Below are positions 7,479 through 16,093 of a DNA stretch of 64,000 nt, one piece after another. This DNA comes from an uncultured Clostridia bacterium. Its GTDB lineage: Bacteria; Bacillota; Clostridia; Oscillospirales; Butyricicoccaceae. Every line of letters starts with the position of its first letter. Position 1 is the first letter of the stretch. The position numbers and the translations under genes are program-made. The notes beneath the pieces are model-generated. The model was not told where the DNA came from. It did no database searches and saw only the letters and a list, made by a program, of their open reading frames with translations. The stretch spans positions 1 to 64,000 of the forward strand of contig CALWJQ010000081.1 of NCBI GenBank assembly GCA_944381055.1. Reading direction: 5' to 3'.

Positions 7479-9176
7479 CAGCTCTTTTTTGCGCGCATCC
7501 GCCAGACGCAGCATTTCGGCGGCGTTTTGCCGGGCCGCTTCGGTCACGCTGTCCCCTGCGGTCAGGCGTGTCAGCTCGCGGATGCGCCCTTCGAGGTCGA
7601 GAGGCTCTACCCGGGTATAGGTCCGGCCGCCATACGATTCTTTGCTGATATAATACTGCCGATCTGCCAGCGCCGCAATCTGCGGCAGATGTGTGACGCA
7701 CAGAACCTGGCGTGCCCCGGCGATGGAAAACAGCTTTTCCCCCACGCGGCTGGCCGCGCGCCCGCTGACGCCGGCATCTACTTCGTCAAAAACAGCGGTC
7801 ACGCCGCTGTCCCCTTCGGACAGGACGCTGCGCAGCGCCAGCATCATGCGTGAAAGCTCGCCGCCTGAAGCGACCTTGCTCAGCGGCTTGAGATCTTCGC
7901 CGCTGTTGGCCGACAGCAGAAAGCGTACCGTGTCGCACCCGCGGCGGGTAAACCTCGTCTGATCTTTGCCCAGCGTGGTGTTGATTTCAATGCCAAACCG
8001 CGCCGACGGCATATCCATCTGCGCAAGCTGCTGCTCCATCTGCGCGCACAGGCGTCCCGCCGCTTCGGATCGCATGTCGTTGAGCCTTTGCGCCTGCTCG
8101 TAAACCACCCGGCGTTTGGCGGCATACGCCTCTTTCAGGCTGTCCATGTTCTCATTTGACAGTTCGAGGCTGTCAAGTTCCTGCGACAGGGCAGGCAGCA
8201 GCCCGATAAGCTCGTCGGGCGGCATTCCGTATTTGCGTTCCAGACGGGCCAGCTCTTCCAGCCGATGTTCGGTTTCTTCCAGTTCTTCTGACGAAAAGGC
8301 CATGGATGACAGCGCCGACGACAGGTCCGACGCAAGGTCGGATGCCAGCACGGCCAGTTCGGCAGCGCGATCGATGAGCGGGGGCAGCTGGCCGGAAAGC
8401 TTTTCGCCGGCGCGCAGCGCCCGTTCCGCCATGGACAGCAGCGAGACGGCGCCGCCTTCGTCGTCGGTTCCTTCGAGCAGGCGGCAGGCGTCGCCCAGAG
8501 CAGCAGTCAGGCGCTCGGCATTCATCAGCTCGGTGCGGCGGGACAAAAGCTCGTCCCGTTCCCCTTCGCGCAGCTGCGCCGCCGCCAGCTCGTCGCGCTG
8601 GCTCTCAAGTTCGCGGACGCGCCGCTGCTTTTCCGCGGCGCTCATGGACAGGGCGCGGATGCGCCGGTTGAGCTGCAAAAGCTCTTCGTAATGCGCCTGG
8701 TATTCAGTCAGCGGCTTTTCGAGCTGCGCAAACACGTCCAGGTACTCAATGTGAAACTGCTCGTCCAAAAGATGCTGGCCGTCATGCTGGCCGTGGATAT
8801 TGACAAGGAACGGCCCCAGCTCGCGCAGCATGGACAGCGCAGCGGGATGTCCGTTAATCCGGCAAAGGTTCCGGCCGTCCGGCGTCATTTCGCGGCGGAT
8901 CAGCAGCGTGCCGTCTTCAGCGCCCAGCCCCAGCTCTTCCGCCTTGCGGAGCGCAGCGGGCGGAAGATCGGAAAAGAGCGCGCTGACCGACGCACGGCTT
9001 TGTCCTGTGCGAATCAGGTCGCGGCTGACACGCGACCCCAAAACCGCATTGAGCGCATCAATAATGATCGACTTGCCGGCGCCCGTTTCGCCCGACAACA
9101 CCGAAAAGCCCGCGGAAAAATTGATGTCCGCGCGCTCAATCACGGCGATGTTTTCGATTTGCAGCTGTGTCAGCAT
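7458..9176 (-). CDS. recN: DNA repair protein RecN
   Basis: 572 residues. SMC-like ATPase with Walker A GETGAGKS at 29-36, a long central coiled coil rich in Leu, Glu and Arg (about 150-360), and the C-terminal ABC half with LSRMMLALRSVL and FDEVDAGVSG. RecN acts on double-strand breaks with RecA. It is the last gene of the dxs-tlyA-nadK-argR-recN string, 18 bp after argR, the same neighbourhood as in Bacillus. I saw no LexA box directly upstream. Confidence 0.95.
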   Translation of the reverse strand: MLTQLQIENIAVIERADINFSAGFSVLSGETGAGKSIIIDALNAVLGSRVSRDLIRTGQSRASVSALFSDLPPAALRKAEELGLGAEDGTLLIRREMTPDGRNLCRINGHPAALSMLRELGPFLVNIHGQHDGQHLLDEQFHIEYLDVFAQLEKPLTEYQAHYEELLQLNRRIRALSMSAAEKQRRVRELESQRDELAAAQLREGERDELLSRRTELMNAERLTAALGDACRLLEGTDDEGGAVSLLSMAERALRAGEKLSGQLPPLIDRAAELAVLASDLASDLSSALSSMAFSSEELEETEHRLEELARLERKYGMPPDELIGLLPALSQELDSLELSNENMDSLKEAYAAKRRVVYEQAQRLNDMRSEAAGRLCAQMEQQLAQMDMPSARFGIEINTTLGKDQTRFTRRGCDTVRFLLSANSGEDLKPLSKVASGGELSRMMLALRSVLSEGDSGVTAVFDEVDAGVSGRAASRVGEKLFSIAGARQVLCVTHLPQIAALADRQYYISKESYGGRTYTRVEPLDLEGRIRELTRLTAGDSVTEAARQNAAEMLRLADARKKELLTNLYK

Positions 9177-9194
9177 TGTGCAGGCTCCTGTCTG

Positions 9195-9647
9195 TTACTG
9201 CAGCATGTCCTCGGCGATTTTACAGAACTTGACCGCCTGTTCATTATCGCGCAGGATGATTAGGATCGTGTCGTCACCGGCCAGCGTGCCGATAATTTCT
9301 TCGATTTTCATCGTGTCGATGGCGTACGCCGCGGCGTTGGCCATGCCGTTCAGGGTGCGGACAATGACCAGGTTTTGGGCGCGATCGATTTTGATAACAC
9401 ATTCTCGGAAAATGTTTTTGAGCCGCGGGATGAACCCGGAATCAGTATTCATCTCGGGCGTGGAATACTTGTACCCGCCGGTTGCCGACGCCACTTTGAC
9501 AAGACGCAGTTCTTTGATGTCGCGCGAGATTGTGGCCTGCGTCGTCGGGTAACCCACCGCCTGAAGCCGGTCGGACAACTCTTTCTGCGTTTTGATTTCA
9601 TTGTTGGTTATCAACTCAACAATGGCCGCCTGTCGTTGAAACTTCAT
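9195..9647 (-). CDS. argR: Arginine repressor ArgR/AhrC
   Basis: 150 residues, the usual length. An N-terminal winged helix-turn-helix (recognition region PTTQATISRDIKEL) precedes a C-terminal oligomerisation and arginine-binding domain (GTLAGDDTILIILRD). The hexamer controls arginine synthesis and breakdown genes, none of which are in this window. Start ATG 9647 overlaps nadK by 4 nt. Confidence 0.95.
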   Translation of the reverse strand: MKFQRQAAIVELITNNEIKTQKELSDRLQAVGYPTTQATISRDIKELRLVKVASATGGYKYSTPEMNTDSGFIPRLKNIFRECVIKIDRAQNLVIVRTLNGMANAAAYAIDTMKIEEIIGTLAGDDTILIILRDNEQAVKFCKIAEDMLQ

Positions 9648-10519
9648 ACGTCCACCCTTTCATTGGATAGTTTTTTGCTGACCACTTCATAAAATCCCAG
9701 CCCCTTGATGCGTATCAGGGAAAAAGTGATGGGCGAGCGGCGGATAAAGATGGAATTTCCCGGCGCCACCACGCAGGACTGAAAACCGTCGACAGACAGA
9801 TAAACAGCGTTTTCCTGCATAGGCGGTGTAATGCGGATGGCCTTGTCAGCGCCCAATACAAAAGACTTTGCGCCGAGCGAATGGGGGCAAATCGGCGTCA
9901 CTGCCAGGCAGTCGGACGAAGGCTCTAAAATCGGCCCGCCGGCGGACAGCGAATAGGCTGTCGACCCCGTCGGCGTACAGACGATGATACCGTCGCTACT
10001 CAGCCGGATAGTTTCTTTTTCGTCTACATAAACGCATAGCTTGATCACACGGGAAACGACGCCTTTAGAAACGACGGCGTCATTCAGGCCTTCAGCCTCG
10101 AACACTGTCTGCCCCTGCGGATCCTGCACGCGGACGTTGATCATCATACGGGTATCCAGCCAAAAATCGCCCCGGCGCAGCTTTTCTATCTCCCACAGCT
10201 CCTGTACTTCGAGTTCGCTCATGAAGCCGAGCGTGCCGACGTTAATCCCCAGGACCGGCTTGCTGCGAACGGCTGCGGCCTGCGCAATGCGCAAAATGGT
10301 TCCGTCGCCGCCGATCACCAGTGCGAAATCGCACTGCTCCAGGCCGTCTTCCTCGCTGCAAAAGGTCACTTTTTCAACCAGCTGCGGTCCAAGCTGTTCC
10401 CGGAACTGTTCGCTGACAAAAACCCTGAAACCATAGCGGTAAATTGCCGATATGATGGTCGGCATGATGTCCAGCGTTTTTCCACGGGTCGGATTGGGCC
10501 GCACCAGAACCTTGTCCAT
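9644..10519 (-). CDS. nadK: NAD kinase
   Basis: 291 residues. It has the diagnostic GGDGTILR motif (about residue 72), the NDAVVSKG segment and the glycine-rich DGIIVCTPTGSTAYSLSAGGP motif region. The enzyme phosphorylates NAD to NADP. I start at ATG 10519 because GAGGTGG lies 5 nt upstream; a GTG at 10528 is less likely. The ATG shares one base with the tlyA stop (TAATG). nadK sits between tlyA and argR, where Bacillus has tlyA-argR directly adjacent. Confidence 0.94.
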   Translation of the reverse strand: MDKVLVRPNPTRGKTLDIMPTIISAIYRYGFRVFVSEQFREQLGPQLVEKVTFCSEEDGLEQCDFALVIGGDGTILRIAQAAAVRSKPVLGINVGTLGFMSELEVQELWEIEKLRRGDFWLDTRMMINVRVQDPQGQTVFEAEGLNDAVVSKGVVSRVIKLCVYVDEKETIRLSSDGIIVCTPTGSTAYSLSAGGPILEPSSDCLAVTPICPHSLGAKSFVLGADKAIRITPPMQENAVYLSVDGFQSCVVAPGNSIFIRRSPITFSLIRIKGLGFYEVVSKKLSNERVDV

Positions 10520-11319
10520 TACAACCACCTCGTGTTTTCATGCGCCAGCCTGACAACGCCGGCAATGTCCGGGCACAACGCTGTCCCCTGCTTGCGCAGA
10601 TGCGCGAGAAACTCGATGTTTCCCTCTGGCCCTTTAATCGGAGAATATGTCAAACCAACAGGTGTAAAGCCAATTTGCTTTGCACTGTTCAAAACATTTT
10701 CGATGACTTCTATATGGACGTTCGGGTCGCGGACAACCCCTTTTTTGCCGACTTTTTCCCGTCCGGCCTCAAATTGCGGTTTGATAAGGGTCAGCATTTG
10801 CCCATCCGGTTTAAGCAGCTGATAAGCGACCGGCAAAACCAGACGCAATGAAATAAAAGATACGTCACAGACCGCTAAGTCCAGCGGATCCGGCACCTGC
10901 TCACGGGTCACATATCGGATATTGGTGCGTTCCAGGCAGACGACACGCGGATCGCAGCGCACGCTCCAGGCAAGCTGTCCATATCCAACATCGACGGCAT
11001 AGATTTTTTGAATCCCGCGCTGCAAAAGGCAATCACTGAACCCCCCGGTCGACGCCCCGATATCCATAGCGATGAGCCCCTGGACGTCGACGGCAAACAC
11101 ATCGAGGGCTTTTTCCAGCTTGAGCCCCCCGCGGCTGACATAGCGCAGGCCGCCGCGCACCTCAATTTGATCGGTGTCGGCACAGAGCACCCCCGCTTTG
11201 TCGGCTTTTTGATTGTTGACATAGACAATGCCGCTCATAATAATGGCTTTGGCCCGTTCACGGCTCGATTCCAGGCCACGCTCGACAAGCAGCACATCCA
11301 GCCTTTTTTTATCGCTCAA
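10519..11319 (-). CDS. tlyA: TlyA-family rRNA 2'-O-methyltransferase
   Basis: 266 residues from a TTG start. An N-terminal S4 RNA-binding domain (RLDVLLVERG, SRERAKAIIMSG) is followed by an FtsJ-like methyltransferase with the SAM-binding GASTGGFSDCLLQRG near residue 88. TlyA proteins 2'-O-methylate 16S and/or 23S rRNA; the old 'hemolysin' label is historical. I place the start at TTG 11319, preceded by GGAGGG at 8 nt, giving the family-typical N-terminus and an 11-nt overlap with dxs. The frame extends further upstream only into dxs. Confidence 0.88.
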   Translation of the reverse strand: MSDKKRLDVLLVERGLESSRERAKAIIMSGIVYVNNQKADKAGVLCADTDQIEVRGGLRYVSRGGLKLEKALDVFAVDVQGLIAMDIGASTGGFSDCLLQRGIQKIYAVDVGYGQLAWSVRCDPRVVCLERTNIRYVTREQVPDPLDLAVCDVSFISLRLVLPVAYQLLKPDGQMLTLIKPQFEAGREKVGKKGVVRDPNVHIEVIENVLNSAKQIGFTPVGLTYSPIKGPEGNIEFLAHLRKQGTALCPDIAGVVRLAHENTRWL

Positions 11320-13177
11320 ACTCCAATCCCTCCAAGGCGGCGGCCGCAATGGCGGGGCCGTCAATCCCATAACGCTGATAAAGCTGTTCCACTTTGCCTT
11401 CCGGAATAAACCGGTTTTTCAGATTGACAAGCCGTACAAACGGCGGAATAGCGCCGTCCTGCGCCAGCCGCGCGGCCAGCTTTTCACCCATGCAGCCCGC
11501 CTGAGCGCAGTCTTCCGCAACGATCAGCCGGCCGGTTTTCTGCACGGAATCCCGAAGGGTCTGCCAGTCAAAATCCGTCAGGCGGTTCAGCTTTATCAAA
11601 TCTGCCTGAACGCCCCGGCGCTCCAGCAGCTCGGCAGCGCGCACAGCCTCGTTGATTAAAATGCCGTAAGACACAATCGTAACGTCGTCCCCTTCGCGCA
11701 GCAGCACGGCGGTTTTTGCAAAAGTATCGCCGTGCACATCACGTTCGCTGCCGCGCGGGTACCGGACGGCCACCGGGCCGTCGCAGTCGTACAGGGCCTG
11801 CCGCAGCGCCGTTTGCAGCTCGGCGTGCGTCGAGGGCGCCAGCACCGTCATGTTGGGAATACTGGTCAGATACGGCACGTCAAAAAGGCCTTGGTGTGTC
11901 TGCCCGTCTTCGCCGACCAGGCCGGCCCGATCTACGGCAAAAACAACATGTGTGCGCTGGATGGCCACATCGTGCAGCAGCTGATCGTAACCGCGCTGTA
12001 AAAACGTGGAGTAAACGGCGCATACCGGACGCAGCCCCCCGGCTGCCATCCCGGCCGACATAGTGACAGCATGTTCTTCGGCAATACCAACGTCGAAAAA
12101 GCGCTCGGGAAAGCGCTGGGCGAACATCGAAAGCCCCGTCCCCGCTTCCATGGCGGCTGTGACCGCACAGATACTGGGGTCAGTATCCGCATAAGCGGTC
12201 AGCGCGGCGCCAAATGCATCAGAAAAGCCGATGCCGCTCTGCTTGCGCGGCTGGCCCGAAATGACGTCAAACGCGGAAACCCCGTGAAACCGATCCGGGC
12301 TGACCTCTGAACGGAAATACCCCTTCCCCTTGACGGTTTTCAAGTGGACGACGACCGGACGGCGCAGGCTTTTCGCCTCGTCAAGCAGGTCGCAGACTGC
12401 GGTAATGTCGTTGCCGTCGGCAGGCCCCAGATAGCGAAACCCCATAATTTCGAAGATCGTTTCTTTCAAGAGCGCTACCTTGAGCCGGTTTTTACGCGCC
12501 GAAATCCAGCGGATCAGCCGGTCGCCGTTGCGAAAGCGGCACAAAAAATGCTTGACCCGCCACTTGAGCTTAAAATATGCCGGCTTGCTACGCATTGCAG
12601 ACAGGCGCTGGGCCAGCGCGCCGACATTTTTGCCGATGGACATTTCATTGTCGTTGAATACAATAATCAACGGCTCGTGCGACTGCCCTGCGTCGTTGAG
12701 CGCCTCGTAAGCCATGCCGCCGGTCAGCGCGCCGTCGCCGATAACGCACACTGTCGAGCAGGTTTCCCCGCGCAGGCGGCTGGCCCGCGCCATGCCAAGC
12801 GCAGCCGAAATTGAGTTGGACGCATGTCCGGAAATAAAGCAGTCATGCTCGCTTTCGTCCGGGCGCAGGAAGCCGCTCAGCCCGTCAAGCTGACGCAGGG
12901 TGGAAAAACGATCCCTGCGGCCGGTCAGCAGCTTATGTGTATAACACTGATGCCCGACGTCGAACATCAGATGATCGCCCGGGGAAGAAAAAACGCGGTG
13001 CAGCCCTACGCTGATCTCCACCGCGCCCAAATTTGCGGACAAATGCCCGCCGGTTTTCGATACGTTTTCTATTAAAAATTCGCGGATTTCAGAGCACAAC
13101 TCGGCAAGCTGATCCTGCCTGAGCTTTTTCAGGTCTTCCGGACAGTTGATTTGATCCAGTATCGGGGTATTTGCCAT
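11309..13177 (-). CDS. dxs: 1-deoxy-D-xylulose-5-phosphate synthase
   Basis: 622 residues, full length. Thiamine diphosphate motif GDGALTGGMAYEALNDAG near residue 145, and the second-domain segment DRAGLVGEDGQTHQG near 415. It condenses pyruvate and glyceraldehyde-3-phosphate, the first step of the MEP isoprenoid pathway. IspH in this window performs the last step, and ispA elongates the products. ATG 13177 is preceded by GGGGAG; the longer frame would begin at TTG. It is first in a string with tlyA, nadK, argR and recN behind a clear promoter. Confidence 0.96.
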   Translation of the reverse strand: MANTPILDQINCPEDLKKLRQDQLAELCSEIREFLIENVSKTGGHLSANLGAVEISVGLHRVFSSPGDHLMFDVGHQCYTHKLLTGRRDRFSTLRQLDGLSGFLRPDESEHDCFISGHASNSISAALGMARASRLRGETCSTVCVIGDGALTGGMAYEALNDAGQSHEPLIIVFNDNEMSIGKNVGALAQRLSAMRSKPAYFKLKWRVKHFLCRFRNGDRLIRWISARKNRLKVALLKETIFEIMGFRYLGPADGNDITAVCDLLDEAKSLRRPVVVHLKTVKGKGYFRSEVSPDRFHGVSAFDVISGQPRKQSGIGFSDAFGAALTAYADTDPSICAVTAAMEAGTGLSMFAQRFPERFFDVGIAEEHAVTMSAGMAAGGLRPVCAVYSTFLQRGYDQLLHDVAIQRTHVVFAVDRAGLVGEDGQTHQGLFDVPYLTSIPNMTVLAPSTHAELQTALRQALYDCDGPVAVRYPRGSERDVHGDTFAKTAVLLREGDDVTIVSYGILINEAVRAAELLERRGVQADLIKLNRLTDFDWQTLRDSVQKTGRLIVAEDCAQAGCMGEKLAARLAQDGAIPPFVRLVNLKNRFIPEGKVEQLYQRYGIDGPAIAAAALEGLEFER

Positions 13178-13260
13178 GCGATCAATCTCCCCTGTCAACG
13201 TTTTCAAAAGCGGCTGTTCCGATTTTCCGGCGTTGGCATAAACCGGGGCCGCCTTTTTTT

Positions 13261-13288
13261 ATTATAGCATAACATGCATAAATATCAA
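13261..13288 (-). promoter_or_regulatory. Sigma-A-type promoter of the dxs operon
   Basis: TTGATA (13283-13288), 16 nt, TATAAT (13261-13266) on the minus strand, about 84 nt before the dxs start. No terminator is visible between the upstream PAP2-like gene and this promoter, so read-through from the ispA side is possible. Confidence 0.8.
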
Positions 13289-13314
13289 GTGGCGCATAGG
13301 CCCTGTCAAAAGTT

Positions 13315-13752
13315 TTACAAAATCAGCCCAATTGCTAATCCCAGAATCATGCCTGCCAGGACCTCGAGCGGCGTATGCCCCACCAGCTCTTTCAAATCCC
13401 TTTGAAAAATTTCGGGCGGCGTCTCACGCCAGTGATCCATGATGTAGTTGAGCACCACAGACTGCCGCCCGGTTTCCCGGCGGACGCCGGTGGCGTCGTA
13501 CATGACGATAACGGATACAATGAGCATGATGGCAAACTCCGGCGACGCCGTCCCGCAGATGCGGCCGATGGCAGTTGTCGCGCCGATGACCGTCGAAGTA
13601 TGGGATGACGGCATACCGCCCGATGAAAAAAACAGGCGCAGGCGCAGCTGCCGGGTTTTGCAGTAATGCGTAGCAATTTTGAGCGTCTGCGCCGCAAACC
13701 AGGACACCAGCGCAACATCAAGAACAAAATTGCCGGTCAAAAAGCTGGTCAT
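13315..13752 (-). CDS. Divergent PAP2 (DUF212) membrane protein
   Basis: 145 residues with several membrane segments and the family signature SSGGMPSSHTSTVIG at about 43-57, followed by a DATGVRRETGRQ motif. These resemble membrane acid phosphatase/PAP2 proteins, so a lipid phosphatase role (perhaps on isoprenoid or phospholipid phosphates) is plausible but unproven. It lies between ispA and dxs. ATG 13752 has GGAGTTTCT upstream. Confidence 0.85.
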   Translation of the reverse strand: MTSFLTGNFVLDVALVSWFAAQTLKIATHYCKTRQLRLRLFFSSGGMPSSHTSTVIGATTAIGRICGTASPEFAIMLIVSVIVMYDATGVRRETGRQSVVLNYIMDHWRETPPEIFQRDLKELVGHTPLEVLAGMILGLAIGLIL

Positions 13753-13761
13753 AGAAACTCC

Positions 13762-14643
13762 TTAATAAGTGCGGCCGGCCAGCCATCGGGCCAGATCGCA
13801 GATAAAGCTGCTGTCCGAAAAGCACAGCGCGGCGTCCAGCGCGTCCTGTGTCAGCGCGTCGATCCGGCGGCGGCACTCGCCGGGGCCAAAAACGGTCAGA
13901 TAGGTCGTCTTCCCGTCCTTTTCATCGCTGCCGACCGTTTTCCCCAGCTCCTTCTCATCACCTTCGGCGTCCAGCACATCGTCACGGATCTGGAAAGCCA
14001 GCCCGAAACTGTGCGCATACCGTTCAGCCGCCTGGCACTGTCTCTGCGGAGCGCCGGCCAGAAGGCAGCCGCCGACGCAGGCGGCCGACAAAAGAGCCCC
14101 GGTTTTGAGCGCGACCATCTGTTCCAGATTTTCCGATCCCAGCCGGCCGGCTTCCATTTGAAGATCCATGGTCTGCCCGCCAACCATGCCGTATATCCCT
14201 GCGCTGCGCGCGATGTGACGCATTGCCCGCACCGCGTCCTGCGGCCGGTGAAAGCCGGCCGCAGCGTCGGCCATGACCTCGTAAGCGCGATTGAGCAGAG
14301 CATCCCCGGCCAGAACGGCCGTCCACTCGTCAAAAGCCTTGTGGCAGGTTGCGCGGCCCCTGCGCAGATCGTCGTCGTCCATGCACGGCAGGTCGTCGTG
14401 GACAAGCGAATAGGTGTGAATCATTTCAAGCGCGCAGGCAAAAGGCAACGCTTCGTTCACATTTCCGCCGCACAGCCGGTAAAATTCCAGGAAAAGGGCC
14501 GGGCGCAAGCGTTTCCCGCCGCCCAGCAGGCTGTAACGCGCCGCGTCTGCGACGCGCTTTTGCGGCGCGTTGATTTCGGGCAGAAAACGGTCGAGCGCCG
14601 GCTCGATCAGACGCGCATATTCTTCCAGCCGCTGCCTGACCAT
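13762..14643 (-). CDS. ispA: Farnesyl/geranyl diphosphate synthase (polyprenyl synthetase)
   Basis: 293 residues. The first aspartate-rich motif is DDLPCMDDDDLRRG (about residue 83) and the second is QIRDDVLD (about 222), both intact. It condenses isopentenyl diphosphate with allylic diphosphates, probably to C15, for undecaprenyl and quinone precursors. ATG 14643 overlaps the xseB stop (TGATG); GTG 14646 is the alternative. Grouping with xseAB and dxs is conserved in Firmicutes. Confidence 0.94.
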   Translation of the reverse strand: MVRQRLEEYARLIEPALDRFLPEINAPQKRVADAARYSLLGGGKRLRPALFLEFYRLCGGNVNEALPFACALEMIHTYSLVHDDLPCMDDDDLRRGRATCHKAFDEWTAVLAGDALLNRAYEVMADAAAGFHRPQDAVRAMRHIARSAGIYGMVGGQTMDLQMEAGRLGSENLEQMVALKTGALLSAACVGGCLLAGAPQRQCQAAERYAHSFGLAFQIRDDVLDAEGDEKELGKTVGSDEKDGKTTYLTVFGPGECRRRIDALTQDALDAALCFSDSSFICDLARWLAGRTY

Positions 14644-14879
14644 CACTGTTTTTCCTCCCCTTCAAAGGGAACGGCCTGCGGCCCCTCGGGCGTCTGCACC
14701 AACAGACGCAGCTTCTGTTCGGCCGTGTCGAGCGTCTGGCCGCACTTGCGGATCAGTTCGGTGCCTTCTTCGAACAGCGCGAGGCTTTTATCCAGCGGCG
14801 CGTCGCCCTGCTCCAGCATTTTTACGATTTCCTCCAGACGCTTCATCGCTGTTTCAAAAACGAATTTTTTTTCTGCCAT
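14643..14879 (-). CDS. xseB: Exodeoxyribonuclease VII small subunit
   Basis: 78 residues, the normal size. It has the family pattern FETAMKRLEEIVKMLEQGD followed by PLDKSLALFEEG. Several copies assemble with XseA to make exonuclease VII, which trims single-stranded DNA. It starts 5 bp after xseA and overlaps ispA by one base. Confidence 0.95.
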   Translation of the reverse strand: MAEKKFVFETAMKRLEEIVKMLEQGDAPLDKSLALFEEGTELIRKCGQTLDTAEQKLRLLVQTPEGPQAVPFEGEEKQ

Positions 14880-14884
14880 AGACG

Positions 14885-16093
14885 TTACTTCTCCTCTTTT
14901 TCAACCGATTGAACCAGGCATCCGGCCTGTCCGTCGGCAAAGCGGATGGTCAGCCGGTCGCCCGGCGCGACGCCGGACACGCTTTTCACGACCCCGCCTT
15001 CGCCCTGTACCATCGAATAGCCGCGTGACAACACCTTGAGCGGGCTGAGGGCGTCCATCGCGGCGGCCAGGCGGACGTACTGCTTTCTTTTTTCTGCGAG
15101 CAGCGCGGCCATGGCGCCCGTCATCCGCTGTTCCTGCATGGACAGCAGCAGGCTGCGCTCGTTGAGGTACTCGTAAGGGCTGGACATGATACGCTTGGAT
15201 GCGACTGCTTCCAGCCGCGCACGTTTTTCCGCGATTTGCGATAAAACAGACCGGGTCATGTGGCTGAGGACATTACGCAGACCAATACGCAGTTCAGCCG
15301 CATCGCAGACCGCCAGTTCGGCCGCGTTGGACGGCGTCGCCGCGCGCACGTCGGCCACAAAATCCGCAATGGTCACGTCAGGTTCGTGACCCACCGCGGA
15401 AATAACCGGCGTGCGGCAGGCAAAAATGGCGCGCGCCACAGCTTCTTCGTTAAAGGCCCATAAGTCTTCGATCGAACCGCCGCCGCGCCCGGTGATGATA
15501 ACGTCCGCCAGGCGGTGACCGTCGACATAGGCCAGCATGGCAGCAATTTCCTGCGCTGCGCCCTCACCCTGCACTTTGACCGGGCAGACCAGCACCTCGC
15601 AGGCCGGAAACCGGCGGCCGAGCACGCGGATCATATCCCGCACCGCCGCGCCCGTAGGGGACGTGACCAGCGCAATGCGCCGCGGGTACCGCGGAAGCGG
15701 CTTTTTGGCTTCTTTGGCGAACAGCCCTTCGCGCAGCAGCTTTTCTTTGAGCTGTTCAAAAGCGACGTACAGCGCCCCCACACCGTCAGGCTGCATCTGG
15801 CTGACATAAATCTGGTACTGCCCGCTTTTGGGAAACGAGCTGACGCGTCCGTACACGATGACCTTCATGCCGTTGCCCGGCTGAAAAGGAAGGCGCGAAG
15901 CGTCGCTTCGGAACATGACGGCGTTGATGACCGCGCCATCGTCTTTCAGCGTAAAATAATGGTGCCCTGAAGAATGTATTTTATAGTTGGACAGCTCGCC
16001 GCGGACGCACAGCTGCCCCAAAACCGCGTCGCGGTCAAGCAGCGACTTGATATAGGCCGAAACCTCGGTCACTGACAGCGGTCTGGCGTTCAT
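14885..16093 (-). CDS. xseA: Exodeoxyribonuclease VII large subunit
   Basis: 402 residues. An N-terminal OB-fold (VCVRGELSNYKIHSSGHHYF region) precedes the nuclease domain with ALVTSPTGAAVRDMIRVL and GRGGGSIEDLWAFN, then a coiled-coil stretch. ATG 16093 has GGGGGAGGG upstream and overlaps the previous gene by 4 nt. The same frame stays open to 16429, but that part reads as an out-of-frame shadow of the Kae1-like gene. Confidence 0.95.
   Translation of the reverse strand: MNARPLSVTEVSAYIKSLLDRDAVLGQLCVRGELSNYKIHSSGHHYFTLKDDGAVINAVMFRSDASRLPFQPGNGMKVIVYGRVSSFPKSGQYQIYVSQMQPDGVGALYVAFEQLKEKLLREGLFAKEAKKPLPRYPRRIALVTSPTGAAVRDMIRVLGRRFPACEVLVCPVKVQGEGAAQEIAAMLAYVDGHRLADVIITGRGGGSIEDLWAFNEEAVARAIFACRTPVISAVGHEPDVTIADFVADVRAATPSNAAELAVCDAAELRIGLRNVLSHMTRSVLSQIAEKRARLEAVASKRIMSSPYEYLNERSLLLSMQEQRMTGAMAALLAEKRKQYVRLAAAMDALSPLKVLSRGYSMVQGEGGVVKSVSGVAPGDRLTIRFADGQAGCLVQSVEKEEK

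Noticed and set aside
13666-15039. Long plus-strand open frame (457 codons) opposite ispA-xseB
   Set aside because: It is antisense to genes with clear catalytic motifs, has no ribosome site at its start, and its composition is Arg/Ala/Gly-rich as expected for a shadow in GC-rich DNA.
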